From the NCBI RefSeq assembly GCF_013280595.1, contig NZ_JAAATY010000052.1, positions 1 through 42,496 on the forward strand: 42,496 nt of DNA, in the 5' to 3' direction. Position numbers and translations under genes: made by a program. Source of the DNA: Kibdelosporangium persicum. Its GTDB lineage: Bacteria; Actinomycetota; Actinomycetes; Mycobacteriales; Pseudonocardiaceae. Shown one piece after another: positions 32,843 through 41,043 of this stretch; within the stretch, counting starts at the first letter, position 1, and the number at the start of each line of letters is the position of its first letter. Under the pieces are notes generated by a model, which did no database searches, had not been told where the DNA came from, and saw only the letters and a list, made by a program, of their open reading frames with translations.

Positions 32843-33307
32843 TCACGCGTCGTCTCCCTTGGACAGCCACTCGGTGAGGCGTCCGGTGGCGGTGCGCAAC
32901 ACGCGCGCGGTGGTGGCGATGTCGGCCTCGGACTCGTCCGCGAAGGCGGTCTCGAGGATGAGCGCTATCGGGTCGGGAAGCTTGCGCCACAACGCCTTGC
33001 CGGCCTTGGTGATCGTCAGCACCTTCTGGCGCTGATCAGCGGGATCGGTCGTCTGCTCCACCAAGCCCTTGCGCACCAGGGCCGCCACCACTCCGGTGAG
33101 CGTCGCGCGCTCCACCTGCAGCAGCAGGCCCATGTCCCGCTGCGAGGTGGGCCCGACCGTCGCGAGCTGGTACAGGACGTACCACTGCGTCGGTCCCAGG
33201 TCGTGGGGCCGCAGCACAGACTCCATCATCATGCGGGTTGCCAGGTGGTACTTCTTCGCCCACGCCCCAGCGCTCTCGTGGTGAGGATCAGCCTGTTTGT
33301 CAGCCAC
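32843..33307 (-). CDS. MarR-family transcriptional regulator
   Basis: This 154-residue winged-helix regulator starts at GTG 33307. It has YHLATRMMMESVLRPHDLGP, TQWYVLYQLATVGPTSQRDM, GLLLQVERATLTGVVAALVR and KGLVEQTTDPADQRQKVLTI, the last being the wing with the diagnostic DxRxxxVxLT-like line (here DQRQKVLTI). It has no ribosome site; a promoter TTGACG-18-CATAGT ends 6 nt before the GTG, so the transcript is probably leaderless. GTTAGGTGGCT overlaps the start codon and matches the boxes at the epimerase promoter, implying autoregulation. Confidence 0.92.
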   Translation of the reverse strand: MADKQADPHHESAGAWAKKYHLATRMMMESVLRPHDLGPTQWYVLYQLATVGPTSQRDMGLLLQVERATLTGVVAALVRKGLVEQTTDPADQRQKVLTITKAGKALWRKLPDPIALILETAFADESEADIATTARVLRTATGRLTEWLSKGDDA

Positions 33308-33343
33308 CTAACTACTATGCGGGCCACCTGGAAGGACCGTCAA
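33302..33343 (-). promoter_or_regulatory. Leaderless MarR promoter with autoregulatory box
   Basis: Minus-strand TTGACG (33343-33338), an 18-nt spacer and CATAGT (33319-33314) are followed after 6 nt by the GTG start. GTTAGGTGGCT (33312-33302) spans the transcription and translation start. Confidence 0.7.
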
Positions 33344-33460
33344 GCGTGGTCGTGAGCGGTCCTGACGCGATGGTCGTCGAGCCGCTGTCCGAAGTCGACG
33401 ACCTGTTTTCCGACAGCTGCACGAGGAGACCGGCTGTGCCCGGCACCTAGTTTTTCCGGT

Positions 33461-34570
33461 ATGAACGACGACGTAGCGCTGCACCCGTCCACCGTGGCGA
33501 TCCACGCCGGACGTGGCCCACGCGCGCCGGGCGCTCCCCTCAACCCTCCGCTGACCCTCGCGTCGAGCTTCCACGGCGGCAGCTACGCCAGGGAACAGGG
33601 CGCTCCGGCCTGGGAGGCCTTCGAGGAGGCCGTCGGCGCCCTGGACGGCGGCCGGTCGGTGTCCTTCGCCTCGGGAATCGGGGCGAGCACGGCGATCATC
33701 GAGACACTGCCCGCCGGCGCGAAGGTGGTGGGACCGGCCGCCGGGTACGCCTGGACCCGCGGCCTGTTGCGGGAGCGGGCCGACAGCGGGCGCATCACGC
33801 TCACGTCCGTCGACACCTCGGACACCGAGGCGACCCTGGAGGCGTGCGAGGACGCGGACCTGTTGTGGTTGGAAAGCCCGAGCAATCCCATGATCGAGAT
33901 CGCCGAGCTGGACCGGATCTGCGCGGCGTTGCGCGACCGGGACGTGCTCGTGGCGGTCGACTCCTCGTTCGCCACCCCGCTGCTGCAGCGGCCGCTCGCG
34001 CTCGGCGCGGACTTCTCGATGCACAGCGCGACCAAGTTCATCGGCGGGCACAGCGACCTGCTCCTGGGCGTGGTGACCACCCGTGAGGACCACCTCGACG
34101 CCAAGCTGCGGCACGTGCGCGCACAGCTCGGCGCAACGCCCGGCGCGATCGAGTCGTACCTGGCGCTGCGCGGACTGCGCACGCTGCCGCTGCGCCTGGA
34201 CGCCGCGCAACGGACGGCACTCGAACTGGCCGAGCGGCTGTCGGCGCACCCGGCGGTCGGCAAGGTGCACTACCCCGGGCTGCCCGGTGATCCCGGCCAC
34301 GAGCGGGCCAGGCGCTTCATGGACGGCTTCGGCGCGATGCTCTCGATCGAACTACCCGCCGGGGCCGACTTCGCCGAGTCGGTGTGCCGCGGGGTGCGGG
34401 TGTTCACGCACGCGAAAAGCCTTGGCGGAATTGAAAGTCTGATCGACCGCCGGGCCCGGTACACCGGGTCCTCCGCGCCGGAGTCCCTGCTGCGGCTCAG
34501 CATCGGCGGCGAGCACGTGACGGACCTGTGGAACGACCTCGACAACGCCCTGACGAAGGAAGCCGAATGA
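33461..34570 (+). CDS. Cys/Met-metabolism PLP enzyme (cystathionine gamma-synthase/lyase type)
   Basis: This 369-residue fold-type I PLP enzyme has HPSTVAIHAGRGP at the N-terminus, then PPLTLASSFH, the phosphate-binding YxR (YAREQGAPAWEAFEEAVG), SFASGIGAS, DVLVAVDSSFATPLLQ (Asp contacts the pyridine N), SMHSATKFIGGHSD with the PLP Lys at about residue 191, and the C-terminal SLGGIESLIDR and LLRLSIGGEH with the carboxylate-binding Arg. All key residues are present, so it should be active, breaking or making a C-S (or C-gamma substituent) bond. TAGTTT stands 7 nt before the ATG, a possible leaderless -10. It heads an operon with an SDR and a DAO-type oxidase, which suggests catabolism of an unusual amino acid rather than methionine biosynthesis. 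Confidence 0.93.
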   Translation: MNDDVALHPSTVAIHAGRGPRAPGAPLNPPLTLASSFHGGSYAREQGAPAWEAFEEAVGALDGGRSVSFASGIGASTAIIETLPAGAKVVGPAAGYAWTRGLLRERADSGRITLTSVDTSDTEATLEACEDADLLWLESPSNPMIEIAELDRICAALRDRDVLVAVDSSFATPLLQRPLALGADFSMHSATKFIGGHSDLLLGVVTTREDHLDAKLRHVRAQLGATPGAIESYLALRGLRTLPLRLDAAQRTALELAERLSAHPAVGKVHYPGLPGDPGHERARRFMDGFGAMLSIELPAGADFAESVCRGVRVFTHAKSLGGIESLIDRRARYTGSSAPESLLRLSIGGEHVTDLWNDLDNALTKEAE

Positions 34571-35394
34571 ACCATCGACAGCTGGACGGGAAGGTCGCGA
34601 TCGTCACCGGAGCGGCCAGGGGCATCGGAAGCGCGATCGCCCGGCGGTACGCGGCCGAAGGCGCCTGCGTCGTCGTCGCCGACATCGACGAGCCCGCCGC
34701 GAAGGAGACCGCCGAAAGCATCGGCGCGTCCGGGGCGACCGCCGTCGCCGTGGGCACCGACGTCGGTGTGTCCACCTCGGTCGACACGCTGTTCGAGGTG
34801 ACGCTCGACGAGTTCGGCACTGTCGACGTCCTGGTGAACAACGCCGCCGTGATGGGGCCGAGCAGACACTTCCTGGACACCGACGAGCAGTGGTGGGACC
34901 GGTACCTGACCACGAACCTCAAGAGCCACTACCTGTGCGTCCGGCACGCCGCGCCCATCATGGCGCGCAAGCGTTCCGGCAGCATCATCAACGTCTCCAG
35001 CGGCGGTGCGACCAGGTCACACCGCGGCATGATCGCCTACGACGCCTCCAAGGGCGGCATCGAGGCCGTCACCCGCGGGCTGGCGCTCGAACTGGGCCCG
35101 TACGGCGTCCGCGTCAACACGCTCGTGCCGGGCCTGATCGCGACCGGTCAGGACGAGACCACCGAGTCGCTGCGCCGCCGCGACGAGACGATTCCGCTGG
35201 GCCGCGGTGGCGTCGCGGAGGACCTCGCCGGGCCGGCGGTCTTCCTCGCCTCCGAGGACGCCCGCTACGTGACCGGTACACGGCTCGTGGTCGACGGCGG
35301 CGTGCTGGTGCAACAGCGCAGCCCACAGATCGAGACCTTCCCGGTGAGCGCCTTCCCCGAGGTACCGCAGGACGACTCCACCACGACCGGCTGA
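34567..35394 (+). CDS. Short-chain dehydrogenase/reductase
   Basis: This 275-residue classical SDR has VAIVTGAARGIGSAIARRYA (TGxxxGIG), VVVADIDEPAAK (acidic residue after beta-2, so NAD preferred), VLVNNAAVMGP (NNAG-like), IINVSSGG (Ser), the catalytic YDASK (Tyr and Lys) and VRVNTLVPGLIAT. Its ATG overlaps the stop of the PLP enzyme gene (ATGA), with AAGGAAG just upstream, so the two are co-translated. In the operon it probably oxidises a hydroxy intermediate or reduces a keto product. A C-terminal tail (residues about 255-275) extends past the usual end. Confidence 0.93.
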   Translation: MNHRQLDGKVAIVTGAARGIGSAIARRYAAEGACVVVADIDEPAAKETAESIGASGATAVAVGTDVGVSTSVDTLFEVTLDEFGTVDVLVNNAAVMGPSRHFLDTDEQWWDRYLTTNLKSHYLCVRHAAPIMARKRSGSIINVSSGGATRSHRGMIAYDASKGGIEAVTRGLALELGPYGVRVNTLVPGLIATGQDETTESLRRRDETIPLGRGGVAEDLAGPAVFLASEDARYVTGTRLVVDGGVLVQQRSPQIETFPVSAFPEVPQDDSTTTG

Positions 35395-35404
35395 GGAGGC
35401 GCAT

Positions 35405-36550
35405 GTGTCCGGAAGGCAAGCCGACGTCGTCGTCATCGGCGCCGGCATCATGGGTGCCAGCTGCGCCTACCACCTGGCCGCCCAGGGCGCGCGCGTCGCC
35501 CTGCTGGAGGCCAACGAGGGACCGGCCATGGAGAGCACCGGCCGCTCGTTCGCCTCGATCCGCACGCAGTGGGCCGACATCACCAACATCCAGCTCTCCT
35601 GGGAGAGCATCAAGATCTACCGCGACTTCGAGTCCCGGCACGGCGTGGACGTCGGCTACCGGGCATCGGGCTACCTCCTGCTCGTACCCGAGGACCGCTG
35701 GGAGCAGCAGTTGGCGGCGGTGGCGTTGCAACGCTCACTCGGCGCCGACGTCGACGTCCTCACCCCTCAGGACGCCCAACGGCACACCTCTTTCGACACA
35801 GCCGGCCTCGGTGGCTGCACCTGGGGCCGAGACGACGGCGTAGTCGATCCGCACCTGGTCACCACGACCTATCTCGACCTGGCCCGGCAGCTGGGTGTCA
35901 TCGTCGGCTTCCGGCAGCCGGTCCGCGCCATCGAACACCTCGGTGACGAGTGGACGCTCACCACACCGACGACGGAGCTGCGCGCCCGCTACGTCGTGAA
36001 CGCGGCGGGTGGCTGGGCGGGCGAGGTCGCGGCGCTGGCGAACCTGTCCGTTCCGGTCGGGCACGTCCGGCGGATGATCTTCGCCAGCACACCAGACGGG
36101 GTCTCGGGGCAGCTGCCGATGACCATCGACGTCCGCACCGGGTTCTACCTGCGCAGCGAAGGTTCCCGGTTGCTGATGGGCTGCGCGAACCCGGACGAGA
36201 AGGCCGGCTACAGCACGCGGATGGACTGGCGCTGGATGGAGACCGCGCTGGAACTCGGTGTCGAGCGGTTCCCGTGGCTGGCGGACGTTCCCATCGACAA
36301 CACCGCCTCCTGGGCGGGCACCTACGAGGTCACCCCGGACCACCGCCCGTTCCTCGGTGCGATGCCCGGTACGCCGACGTGGGTCAACGCCTGCGGCTTC
36401 TCCGGCCACGGCGTGATGCAGGCGCCGATGGTGGGCAAGGTGACCGCCGAGGAGATCGTCGGCGGCCGGGCCGTCAGCGTCGACATCGACCCGCTGAGGA
36501 TCGACCGGCTCGGCAACGCCGGACTTGCCGCGACATCGCTGGTCTTCTGA
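35405..36550 (+). CDS. FAD-dependent oxidoreductase of the DAO (D-amino acid oxidase/dehydrogenase) family
   Basis: This 381-residue flavoprotein starts at GTG 35405, with GAGGAGG ahead and 10 nt after the SDR stop. The N-terminus has VVVIGAGIMGASCAYHLAAQ (GxGxxG) and LLEANEGPAMESTGRS, as in the DadA/glycine oxidase/sarcosine oxidase group. The centre has VVNAAGGWAGEVA and the C-terminus has YEVTPDHRPFLGAMPG and NACGFSGHGVMQAPMVGKVT, the second FAD-binding line. It probably oxidises a secondary or D-amine to an imine and so to a keto acid plus ammonia. A RidA remnant begins across its stop codon; RidA proteins hydrolyse such imines. Confidence 0.93.
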   Translation: MSGRQADVVVIGAGIMGASCAYHLAAQGARVALLEANEGPAMESTGRSFASIRTQWADITNIQLSWESIKIYRDFESRHGVDVGYRASGYLLLVPEDRWEQQLAAVALQRSLGADVDVLTPQDAQRHTSFDTAGLGGCTWGRDDGVVDPHLVTTTYLDLARQLGVIVGFRQPVRAIEHLGDEWTLTTPTTELRARYVVNAAGGWAGEVAALANLSVPVGHVRRMIFASTPDGVSGQLPMTIDVRTGFYLRSEGSRLLMGCANPDEKAGYSTRMDWRWMETALELGVERFPWLADVPIDNTASWAGTYEVTPDHRPFLGAMPGTPTWVNACGFSGHGVMQAPMVGKVTAEEIVGGRAVSVDIDPLRIDRLGNAGLAATSLVF

Positions 36551-36645
36551 CGACAATCCCGTTGGGCCACCACCGATCGCGCGGCGAGTGGGTCTTCACG
36601 TCCGGCCAGATCGGCACACCTGCCGTTGACGGGACACGGCGGTGC
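36547..36645 (+). pseudogene. RidA (YjgF)-family remnant, N-terminal third
   Basis: In the frame beginning at CTG 36547, which overlaps the oxidase TGA, the translation reads TTIPLGHHRSR then GEWVFTSGQIGTPAVDG. This is the first two strands of RidA/YjgF proteins (G..SHAV..G..V..SGQIG.dP.dG). After about 33 residues the match ends; a possible continuation in another frame (HLETFGERQQ) soon stops. There is no proper start codon. The overlap position suggests a former ATGA- or GTGA-coupled fourth gene of the operon that has decayed. Confidence 0.6.
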
Positions 36646-36755
36646 ATCTTGAGACGTTCGGGGAGCGCCAACAGTGACTGCCGAACCGGGTCGCCGCGGA
36701 AGCGCGGCTTCGTTCGCCCTGGGACATCGGATCCGCCGCGACACCACGACAGCGC

Positions 36756-36796
36756 TCGCTCGCACGGCCGTCACAGCCGTGCGAGCGACCTACACT
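36756..36796 (+). promoter_or_regulatory. 33-bp palindrome and leaderless-type promoter of the PucR gene
   Basis: Perfect 13-nt arms TCGCTCGCACGGC (36756-36768) and GCCGTGCGAGCGA (36776-36788) flank CGTCACA. Two nt later stands TACACT (36791-36796), a good -10, and GTG 36803 is 7 nt after that. The palindrome covers the -35 area. It may be the binding site of the PucR protein or, alternatively, the terminator of the upstream operon. Confidence 0.65.
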
Positions 36797-36802
36797 GGCG
36801 CG

Positions 36803-38065
36803 GTGACCGCAGCGGACGAGGCCGAACTCCTGGGTGAAGGCCTTCAGCAGAGCGTCGATCTGCTGGAAGCGGTGCTGGGCCGCCCGGTGATCCTGGAGGA
36901 CACCGAACTGAGACCGATCGTGTACAGCAGGCAACCCGACGACATCGACGGCGCCCGGCTGCACGTGATCCTGCACCGGGGTGTGGAGCCCGGGTTTCTG
37001 CGCGCCTACCTGAGCCTGGGGATCAGCTCCGCGAGAAGGCCGATGTGGACACCGGCGCTGCCCGAGTGGAAGGCGGAGCCGCGACTGTGCGTGCCCGTCC
37101 GCCAGGGCCGCACCCTGCTCGCCTACCTGTGGGTGCTGGCACCGGAAGGTTCGCTGTCACCCGAGCAGGTCGCTGCCGCCGAGCGCAGCGCCTTGTTCAT
37201 CGCGACCACGTTCGACGCCCAGCGACGCCGGCGCCGAACGGCCGAGCAGGCGAAACAGCTGGTACTGGCACGGCTGCTGGGCAGCGACTACGAGGAGACC
37301 GACCTGGTCACCTCATTGACCACGGCCCAGAACCTGCCACCGGACAGCCAGGTGATCGTGGCGGCGTTCGAACGCCCGGACGTCACGGCCGGCAGCGGCG
37401 ACCTGATCGACCTGGCCCTGAAAGTCCAGGACCGGCTACCGCACCTGCGGCTGCCGGTGCACTGGATGGTGCACCTGGGCAACCGGCCCGGCGTGCTGGC
37501 CGTGCTGCTCGACCCCGCGGCACCGGTCACCGAGACCGCGGTCGCGCAGGCCGTCCAAACCGCCCTGCGGTCCTGCTTCACCGCACCGACAGCCGTGGGT
37601 ACCGGCGGAGCACCCGTCTCCCTCGACCAGATCCCCCACGCCTACGACCGCGCCCGCGTGGCGGCCTGGGTGGCCCAGGTGACCGGCAACGGCAACGGAC
37701 TGCTGTCGTGGACGGACATCGGCCCCTGGCGACTGCTGGCCAGACTCGCCGGCCACCAGGTCGGCGACGAGAACCTCATCGCCAACCTCCACCCCGGGCT
37801 GCGCACACTCATCGAACTCGACCGCGGCGAACTCATCACCACCCTTGACGCCTACCTCCGCACTGGCGGCGACGCCCGATCAGCCGCGGAAGCACTACAC
37901 CTGCACCGCTCCACGCTCTACTACCGCATCGACCGGATCGCCGACATCACCGGAGCCAACCTGCGCGACGGCGACACCAGGTTCGACCTCACCCTCGGAC
38001 TGCGCGTCGCCGCCCTGCTCGGACTACTACCCGGCACGACCGCCTCGACAGTTGCCGGAACCTGA
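36803..38065 (+). CDS. PucR/CdaR-family transcriptional regulator
   Basis: This 420-residue regulator starts at GTG 36803; the frame is open further upstream, but the -10 TACACT 7 nt before indicates a leaderless start here. The N-terminal half has a GAF-like/PucR ligand region (LLEAVLGRPVILEDTELRPI, RLCVPVRQGRTLLAYLWVLA), the middle is a GGDEF-like helical segment, and the C-terminus has the PucR HTH_30 (TLDAYLRTGGDARSAAEALH, LHRSTLYYRIDRIADITG). PucR proteins activate amino-acid, purine or proline catabolic genes in response to substrate. Placed just after the PLP/SDR/oxidase operon, it is the likely regulator of that pathway. Confidence 0.92.
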   Translation: MTAADEAELLGEGLQQSVDLLEAVLGRPVILEDTELRPIVYSRQPDDIDGARLHVILHRGVEPGFLRAYLSLGISSARRPMWTPALPEWKAEPRLCVPVRQGRTLLAYLWVLAPEGSLSPEQVAAAERSALFIATTFDAQRRRRRTAEQAKQLVLARLLGSDYEETDLVTSLTTAQNLPPDSQVIVAAFERPDVTAGSGDLIDLALKVQDRLPHLRLPVHWMVHLGNRPGVLAVLLDPAAPVTETAVAQAVQTALRSCFTAPTAVGTGGAPVSLDQIPHAYDRARVAAWVAQVTGNGNGLLSWTDIGPWRLLARLAGHQVGDENLIANLHPGLRTLIELDRGELITTLDAYLRTGGDARSAAEALHLHRSTLYYRIDRIADITGANLRDGDTRFDLTLGLRVAALLGLLPGTTASTVAGT

Positions 38066-38200
38066 AGGCATTCCGCGCGTGCCGGTGCTCGGGGCGTCCT
38101 CGCCGGGCATCAGGTACTGGATGGCGGCCCACAGCGTCGGTGTCGCGTACGGTCTGCCACCGAGCCCCGGATTCGCGAGCGCGCGCCGTTCGCCGACGCG

Positions 38201-38441
38201 CTGATTGAAGCGGCGCTGTGCGGTCTGGAACGGCATCCCGAACGACGGCGGCAGATCCCGCCACGCGCATCCGCTGGCCAGCACGTACACGATCGCGGTG
38301 AACACCGCGCTGGCGTCCACCGGGGCAGTGCCACCGCCCTGCGGACGCGGCTCGAACGCCGGGAGCAGCGGCCGGCGTTAGCTCCCACGACTCACCCGGC
38401 ACCAACCGCACCGGCAGCCGATCAACCACAGCCGAGACCAT
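38201..38441 (-). pseudogene. IS5-family transposase N-terminal fragment
   Basis: Minus-strand frames give VVDRLPVRLVPGESWEL, then after a frame change LLPAFEPRPQGGGTAPVDAS and ASGCAWRDLPPSFGMPFQTA with QRRFNQ. This is the DUF4096 N-terminal domain of IS5-family transposases (IS1647/IS112-like). A frameshift lies near 38380 and the catalytic domain is missing; downstream sequence (ERRALANPGLGG...) is unrelated. No inverted repeats are seen. Otherwise 38066-38478 is empty. Confidence 0.75.
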
Positions 38442-38478
38442 CGCTCATCACCGACTGATCACCACGTAAGACACGCTC

Positions 38479-39414
38479 TCAGACGTCTTGAGCGGGCCAC
38501 TGTTCGCGCGTTTCGTCCTCCGACCGCGCGGGGCGCCGGGTATGGACGTCGCCGCGACCGGTCCCCTGGTAGGAGGCGGCCATCGACCCGAGGATCCGCA
38601 GGGCCTCCGCGGATTTCGATCCCGGCTCGGCCAGGTAGGTGACCAGCATCTGGTCGGGCGCGCCCGGCGTCGTCCAGGCGATGTACGACAGGTCGATGTC
38701 CCCGACGTCGGGGTGCCGCATGAGGTTGACCCCGGTGGTCTTCTCGAAGACGTGGTGCTCGGCCCACAGCCGCCGGAACGTCTCGCTGCGGACGGCCAGT
38801 TCGCCGACCAGCGCGGCGAGCCGGGAGTTGCCGGGGTCTTCACCCGCGGTCTTCCGCAGGATGCCGACGGTGCCGCGTGCCGACGCCTCCCAATCCCGGT
38901 GCCGGGCAGCGATTTCCTCGTCAAGGAACAGCAGCCACGCCGAGTTCCGCTCGGCTTCGGGCCGGGCTGCGTAATCGGTGAAGACCGCACACGCGAGGGG
39001 GTTCCAGCCGATCACCTGCATCGTCCGAGTCATGACCAGTGCCGGCACGGTGAGAGTCTCCAGGAACTGGCGCGTCACGTCGGGCATGCGCTCTTTGACC
39101 GCGCGCCGCGCACGGCGGGGCCGGGGGCGTGCCAGGTCGTACAGGTGGGCGCGTTGCGTGTCGTCGAGCAGGAGGACACGGGCGATGGAATCGAGCAGCG
39201 ATTCGCTGGGGCGGCCACCGCGGCCCTGCTCAAGCCGCACGTAGTAGTCCGTCGACACGCCGACGAGAGCGGCCAGCTCCTCACGGCGCAACCCCGGCAC
39301 CCGGCGTCGGCCGGTGTCCGGCAGTCCGGCCGAGGCCGGCGACACGGCAGCCCTTCGAGCTTGGAGGAACTCCCCCAGCTCGGACTTCCAGTTGCCAGGC
39401 GTTGTCGCGGTCAT
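38479..39414 (-). CDS. XRE-family regulator with MmyB-type ligand domain
   Basis: This 311-residue regulator starts at ATG 39414. It has an N-terminal XRE HTH (LGEFLQARRAAVSPASAGLP, VPGLRREELAALVGVSTDYY, VRLEQGRGGRPSESLLDSIA), the signature of the MmyB-like class (RRVPGLRREELA..AGVS.DYY.RLEQGR), and a C-terminal PAS-like MmyB ligand-binding domain (VIGWNPLACAVFTDYAARPE, LAALVGELAVRSETFRRLWA, HPDVGDIDL). Such proteins repress adjacent efflux or redox genes. It is divergent, across 133 nt, from an MFS exporter and FAD monooxygenase, which are its likely targets. Confidence 0.92.
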   Translation of the reverse strand: MTATTPGNWKSELGEFLQARRAAVSPASAGLPDTGRRRVPGLRREELAALVGVSTDYYVRLEQGRGGRPSESLLDSIARVLLLDDTQRAHLYDLARPRPRRARRAVKERMPDVTRQFLETLTVPALVMTRTMQVIGWNPLACAVFTDYAARPEAERNSAWLLFLDEEIAARHRDWEASARGTVGILRKTAGEDPGNSRLAALVGELAVRSETFRRLWAEHHVFEKTTGVNLMRHPDVGDIDLSYIAWTTPGAPDQMLVTYLAEPGSKSAEALRILGSMAASYQGTGRGDVHTRRPARSEDETREQWPAQDV

Positions 39415-39547
39415 TCCGCCAGCCTGCCATCGAGAGGCCGGCATTGGGTGGTCATGCGAGTACCCAGGCTCGCCAATACCCTGGTCGGGCGCCCCGTGGT
39501 ACGTAGCGGCCCTGAATGGACGCTCCCGGATCTTCGACTCTGGGAGC

Positions 39548-41020
39548 ATGGATTCAGATCCCCGCGCGCCGACGGTCTCGGCGACTGCGACTCGAGCGTC
39601 GATCGGCGCCGTCCTTCTCGCTTCCTTTTTCCTGCCCTTCGCCGTGACGGGACCGGCGATCGTCCTGCCTGACATGGCGGCCGACCTGAACGCTTCATCG
39701 GCCGGCACCCAGTGGGTGCAGAACTCCTACAACGCGATCTTCGCCGCCACCGTGCTCGCCACCGGTAGCCTGGCGGACCGCTTCGGGCGTCGGCTCGTCC
39801 TGCGCATCGGCATCGCGACGTTCGGGCTGGCGATGGCACTGATCGCCGTCTCGTCCGACATCCTGGTCATCGACGTGCTGCGAGGCGTACAGGGCCTGGC
39901 CGCCGGCGCCACGGTTTCCGCAGGCTCGGCCGTGCTCGCACACGCCACGTCCGGGCCGCGGCGAGTTCGCGTGTTCGGGTTTCTCGGCGCCAGTTTCGGT
40001 GGCGGGACCGCCGCAGGCCCCCTGGTCGCCGGCGCACTCGCTCCGCTGGGGTGGCGGTCGATCTTCGTGGTGATCGCACTCGGAGCTGCCATCGCCTTCG
40101 TCGCATCCCGCTATGCACGGGAGTCCAGCGACCCGTCCGCGCCTCGCCCGGACCTGCCCGGCATGGCCTGTTTCGGTGGCGCGTTGCTCGTGCTGTCCCT
40201 GGGGTTCATCCAGGCCGGTGAGGCGGGGTGGTCGAATGTGTGGACTCTGCTGGCGTTCGTGGCGACGATCCTTCTGCTCGGCGCGTTCGTCCTGGTCGAG
40301 CTCCGCAGCAGCCATCCGATGTTCGACGTCCGCCTGTTCCGCCGTCCCGCGTTCACGGCGCTGATGTGCCTGCCTTTCTCGGTAACGTTCGGATTGGCCG
40401 CGTTGAACGTCTTCCTTCCCGTCTTCCTGCAGAGCGGTGGCGCCAGCCCGTGGCGAGCCGCGGTCGAGCTGACCCCACTCGAACTCCCCGTGCTGCTGGT
40501 GCCACTGGCTGCCCGATGGCTGACGTCCCGCTGGTCGATGCGGACTTTGCTGGTCGCCGGCCCGGTCGTGATCGCCGCGGGAAGTTTCGGGCTCGTCGTG
40601 GTGGAACGCGACACCTCGACGTGGGTTTCCGCACTTCCCCTCCTGCTCTTCGGCGTCGGCGTCGGCATGGCCTTCTCGGTGATGGACAACGCCGCCGTCA
40701 GCGCGGTTCCGGTGGGCAAGGCCGGCGCGGCGGCGGGGATGTTCAACACCATGCGGATCACCGGCGAGTCGCTCGCAGTGGCGGCCACCGCCGCGGTGCT
40801 CATCTCGATCACCGCCGCCCGCACCTCGACCGCGCAAGCGGTCGCGGCGGTGCAAGGCCGGCCGGTGCCGGTGCCGACAGGGCAGGCGTTCGCCGCCGCC
40901 TTGCACGTCGTCGTGATCGGCCTCGGCGTGCTCGCGGTCGTCGGAGCGATTCTGACCGCGTGGGCGTTGCGCACATCCCATGACACCGAAGCCGACGAAG
41001 CGCACGCAGGAACGCAATGA
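39548..41020 (+). CDS. MFS drug exporter (EmrB/QacA, 14-TMS type)
   Basis: This 490-residue major facilitator starts at ATG 39548 (GGGAG just upstream, at short spacing). It has TM1 with FFLPFAVTGPAIVLPDMAAD, motif A at the TM2-3 loop (LADRFGRRLVLRIG), motif C-like GASFGGGTAAGPLVAGAL in TM5, and about 14 hydrophobic segments in all. The QYNAI-type line WVQNSYNAIFAATVLATGSL is typical of the DHA2 family. It probably exports a drug or metabolite by proton antiport. The FAD monooxygenase gene follows at once, and a divergent MmyB-type regulator stands upstream. Confidence 0.93.
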   Translation: MDSDPRAPTVSATATRASIGAVLLASFFLPFAVTGPAIVLPDMAADLNASSAGTQWVQNSYNAIFAATVLATGSLADRFGRRLVLRIGIATFGLAMALIAVSSDILVIDVLRGVQGLAAGATVSAGSAVLAHATSGPRRVRVFGFLGASFGGGTAAGPLVAGALAPLGWRSIFVVIALGAAIAFVASRYARESSDPSAPRPDLPGMACFGGALLVLSLGFIQAGEAGWSNVWTLLAFVATILLLGAFVLVELRSSHPMFDVRLFRRPAFTALMCLPFSVTFGLAALNVFLPVFLQSGGASPWRAAVELTPLELPVLLVPLAARWLTSRWSMRTLLVAGPVVIAAGSFGLVVVERDTSTWVSALPLLLFGVGVGMAFSVMDNAAVSAVPVGKAGAAAGMFNTMRITGESLAVAATAAVLISITAARTSTAQAVAAVQGRPVPVPTGQAFAAALHVVVIGLGVLAVVGAILTAWALRTSHDTEADEAHAGTQ

Positions 41021-41043
41021 CCAACGGTTCCAGGAGACAGCAC

